NCBI GenBank assembly: GCA_027083665.1 | Contig: JALWNV010000355.1 | Coordinates: 1-8,857, forward strand | Source of the DNA: Helicobacteraceae bacterium | Lineage (GTDB): Bacteria > Campylobacterota > Campylobacteria > Campylobacterales > Sulfurimonadaceae | Direction of reading: 5' to 3' | DNA length: 8,857 nt | The notes under the pieces: model-generated | What the model was told of the DNA's origin: nothing | Seen by the model: the letters and a program-made list of their open reading frames with translations, nothing else | Database searches by the model: none | Shown: positions 8,104 through 8,857 of the stretch, one piece after another | Position numbering within the stretch: the stretch's first letter is position 1 | Layout: every line of letters starts with the position of its first letter | Made by a program: the position numbers and the translations under genes

Positions 8104-8672
8104 TGGACCGCGCTTCTTTCGTCTCCTATCTTATCACCGACCGCCGCTACTATACGGAGACGCCGGCGGTGTTTCGCGCGAACGTTCACGGCGCGCTGAA
8201 AAAGCATCTGCCCGATCTGGCGCTTTACCGCGATCCTCACAACCCGGATTATGCCGTTTTGGCCGAACATTTTCTCGAAACCTGCGCGCAGTTTCCCGAT
8301 ACGAAAGGATTGCTGCACCGCGATATCGATCTCGCCGTCAGACTCGGGGCGTGGGGCGTGCATCTGACGTCGCGTCAGCCTGACGAGATCGTGCGGGCGA
8401 AAGCGGCGGGCCTGTTTACGGTCCAGTCGACCCATACGCTCGAAGAGATCCGCCGTGCGTGCGCCTTCGGGGCCGATGCCGTTACTTACAGTCCGATTTT
8501 CGCCACGCCGGGCAAAGGCTCCCCGAAAGGTTTAGAGGATTTAAATAAAACAGCGGGTAAAATAGACCTACCTGTTATCGCGCTCGGCGGCATTGTTTCG
8601 CCGGAGCAGATCGAGGCGGTCAAGGCGGCGGGAGCCGCGGGATTCGCTTCGATCCGGTATTTTGCCAATTAA
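8103..8672 (+). CDS. ThiE/TenI-family protein with altered active site
   Basis: A 189-residue TIM-barrel protein of the thiamine phosphate synthase (ThiE)/TenI family. Shared landmarks are GAWGVHL (V86-L88), STHT (S109), [20 protein letters not shown] (K138) and VIALGGI near the C-terminus. True ThiE joins the thiazole and pyrimidine halves of thiamine and needs two Mg-binding aspartates. Here the region around the first reads LLHRDIDLA instead of the usual INDRVDLA type, and the second, in VHLGQxD, is VHLTSRQ, so Q92 replaces Asp. The substrate-binding QxRxK is reduced to YRDP (R43 kept, Lys lost). The protein is also shorter than ThiE (about 210). A TenI-like tautomerase or another role is therefore plausible, although automated annotation would probably say ThiE. 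I chose ATG 8103, which overlaps the upstream stop; GTG 8100 is one codon earlier. Confidence 0.8.
   Translation: MDRASFVSYLITDRRYYTETPAVFRANVHGALKKHLPDLALYRDPHNPDYAVLAEHFLETCAQFPDTKGLLHRDIDLAVRLGAWGVHLTSRQPDEIVRAKAAGLFTVQSTHTLEEIRRACAFGADAVTYSPIFATPGKGSPKGLEDLNKTAGKIDLPVIALGGIVSPEQIEAVKAAGAAGFASIRYFAN
8558..8570 (+). promoter_or_regulatory. gatB: Possible gatB promoter inside the ThiE-like gene
   Basis: The segment about 8530-8578 is sharply AT-rich within a GC-rich gene and holds TAAAAT at 8558-8563. It uses codons that are rare elsewhere in the window (TTA twice, ATA, CTA). A transcript starting near 8570 would have a leader of about 120 bases before gatB. No -35 box is evident, and the evidence is compositional only. 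Confidence 0.3.
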
Positions 8673-8689
8673 CCATCCAAGGAAAACCA

Positions 8690-8857
8690 TTGTTCGAAAT
8701 TATCATCGGGCTTGAAGTCCATGTTCAGCTCAACACCGAAACCAAACTGTTTTGTTCCTGTCCGACCAGTTTCAACGACCGTCCCAATGTCAATACCTGC
8801 CCGACCTGTCTGGCATTGCCGGGTGCGCTGCCGGTTTTCAACGAGCAGGTGCTGCAC
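8690..8857 (+). CDS. gatB: Asp-tRNA(Asn)/Glu-tRNA(Gln) amidotransferase subunit B, N-terminal part
   Basis: Subunit of GatCAB, which converts mischarged Glu-tRNA(Gln) and Asp-tRNA(Asn) to the correct Gln and Asn forms; GatB binds the tRNA and activates it with ATP. The first 56 codons are present and run off the right edge. The peptide [20 protein letters not shown] is the hallmark GatB start, and the zinc-binding cysteines follow as CSC (C22, C24) and CPTC (C37, C40), leading to [10 protein letters not shown]. The start is TTG at 8690, preceded by AAGGA (8679-8683) six bases upstream. No in-frame ATG is available before the conserved N-terminus. The gap to the ThiE-like gene is 17 bases, so read-through from atpB is likely besides any internal promoter. 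Confidence 0.96.
   Translation, partial: MFEIIIGLEVHVQLNTETKLFCSCPTSFNDRPNVNTCPTCLALPGALPVFNEQVLH

Overview
The window looks like a chromosomal segment of a GC-rich member of the Campylobacterota (formerly Epsilonproteobacteria). The reasons are the gene content and order (ligA, tlyA, ribF, an atpB standing apart from the other ATP synthase genes, a ThiE/TenI-like gene, gatB), the protein sequences themselves, and bare TATAAT -10 boxes with no clear -35 box before ligA and atpB. Genus cannot be fixed from this window; a GC-rich genus such as Hydrogenimonas or Nitratifractor, or an uncultured relative, would fit.

Bases 1-786 are unlike the rest. On the minus strand at the left edge is the AT-rich start of a small antitoxin-like gene with its own extended -10 promoter and a good Shine-Dalgarno. 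Immediately upstream of it (164-326) is a long imperfect inverted repeat whose ends match integron attC recombination sites, oriented so that the antitoxin would be the cassette that follows. Next come a perfect 14-bp hairpin (320-352) and a cluster of three palindromes (397-595) built from the 12-mer TGTCCTGCTATC and its complement. The cluster resembles the repeated ends of an IS21-type insertion sequence, but no transposase is present. I read this stretch as acquired or mobile DNA abutting the ligA promoter; the integron and IS readings are inferences.

Bases 787-7041 are one tightly packed forward run: ligA (NAD+-dependent DNA ligase), a GAF-PAS-GGDEF-EAL cyclic-di-GMP protein, a small outer-membrane beta-barrel protein, tlyA (rRNA 2'-O-methyltransferase) and ribF (FAD synthetase). 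Genes are separated by 4 bases or overlap, so co-transcription and translational coupling are likely. A -10 box 24 bases before ligA is the only good promoter I see for this block.

A 98-base gap then carries a weak terminator-like hairpin and a TATAAT box for the next unit: atpB (ATP synthase subunit a), an unrecognised two-helix membrane protein of 88 residues, and a ThiE/TenI-like protein with altered metal-binding positions. The start of gatB follows and runs off the right edge. An AT-rich patch inside the ThiE-like gene may hold a separate gatB promoter. From 787 onward the content is mostly housekeeping (DNA ligation, rRNA modification, flavin cofactors, ATP synthesis, tRNA charging). 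The c-di-GMP enzyme and the barrel protein are the accessory pair within it.
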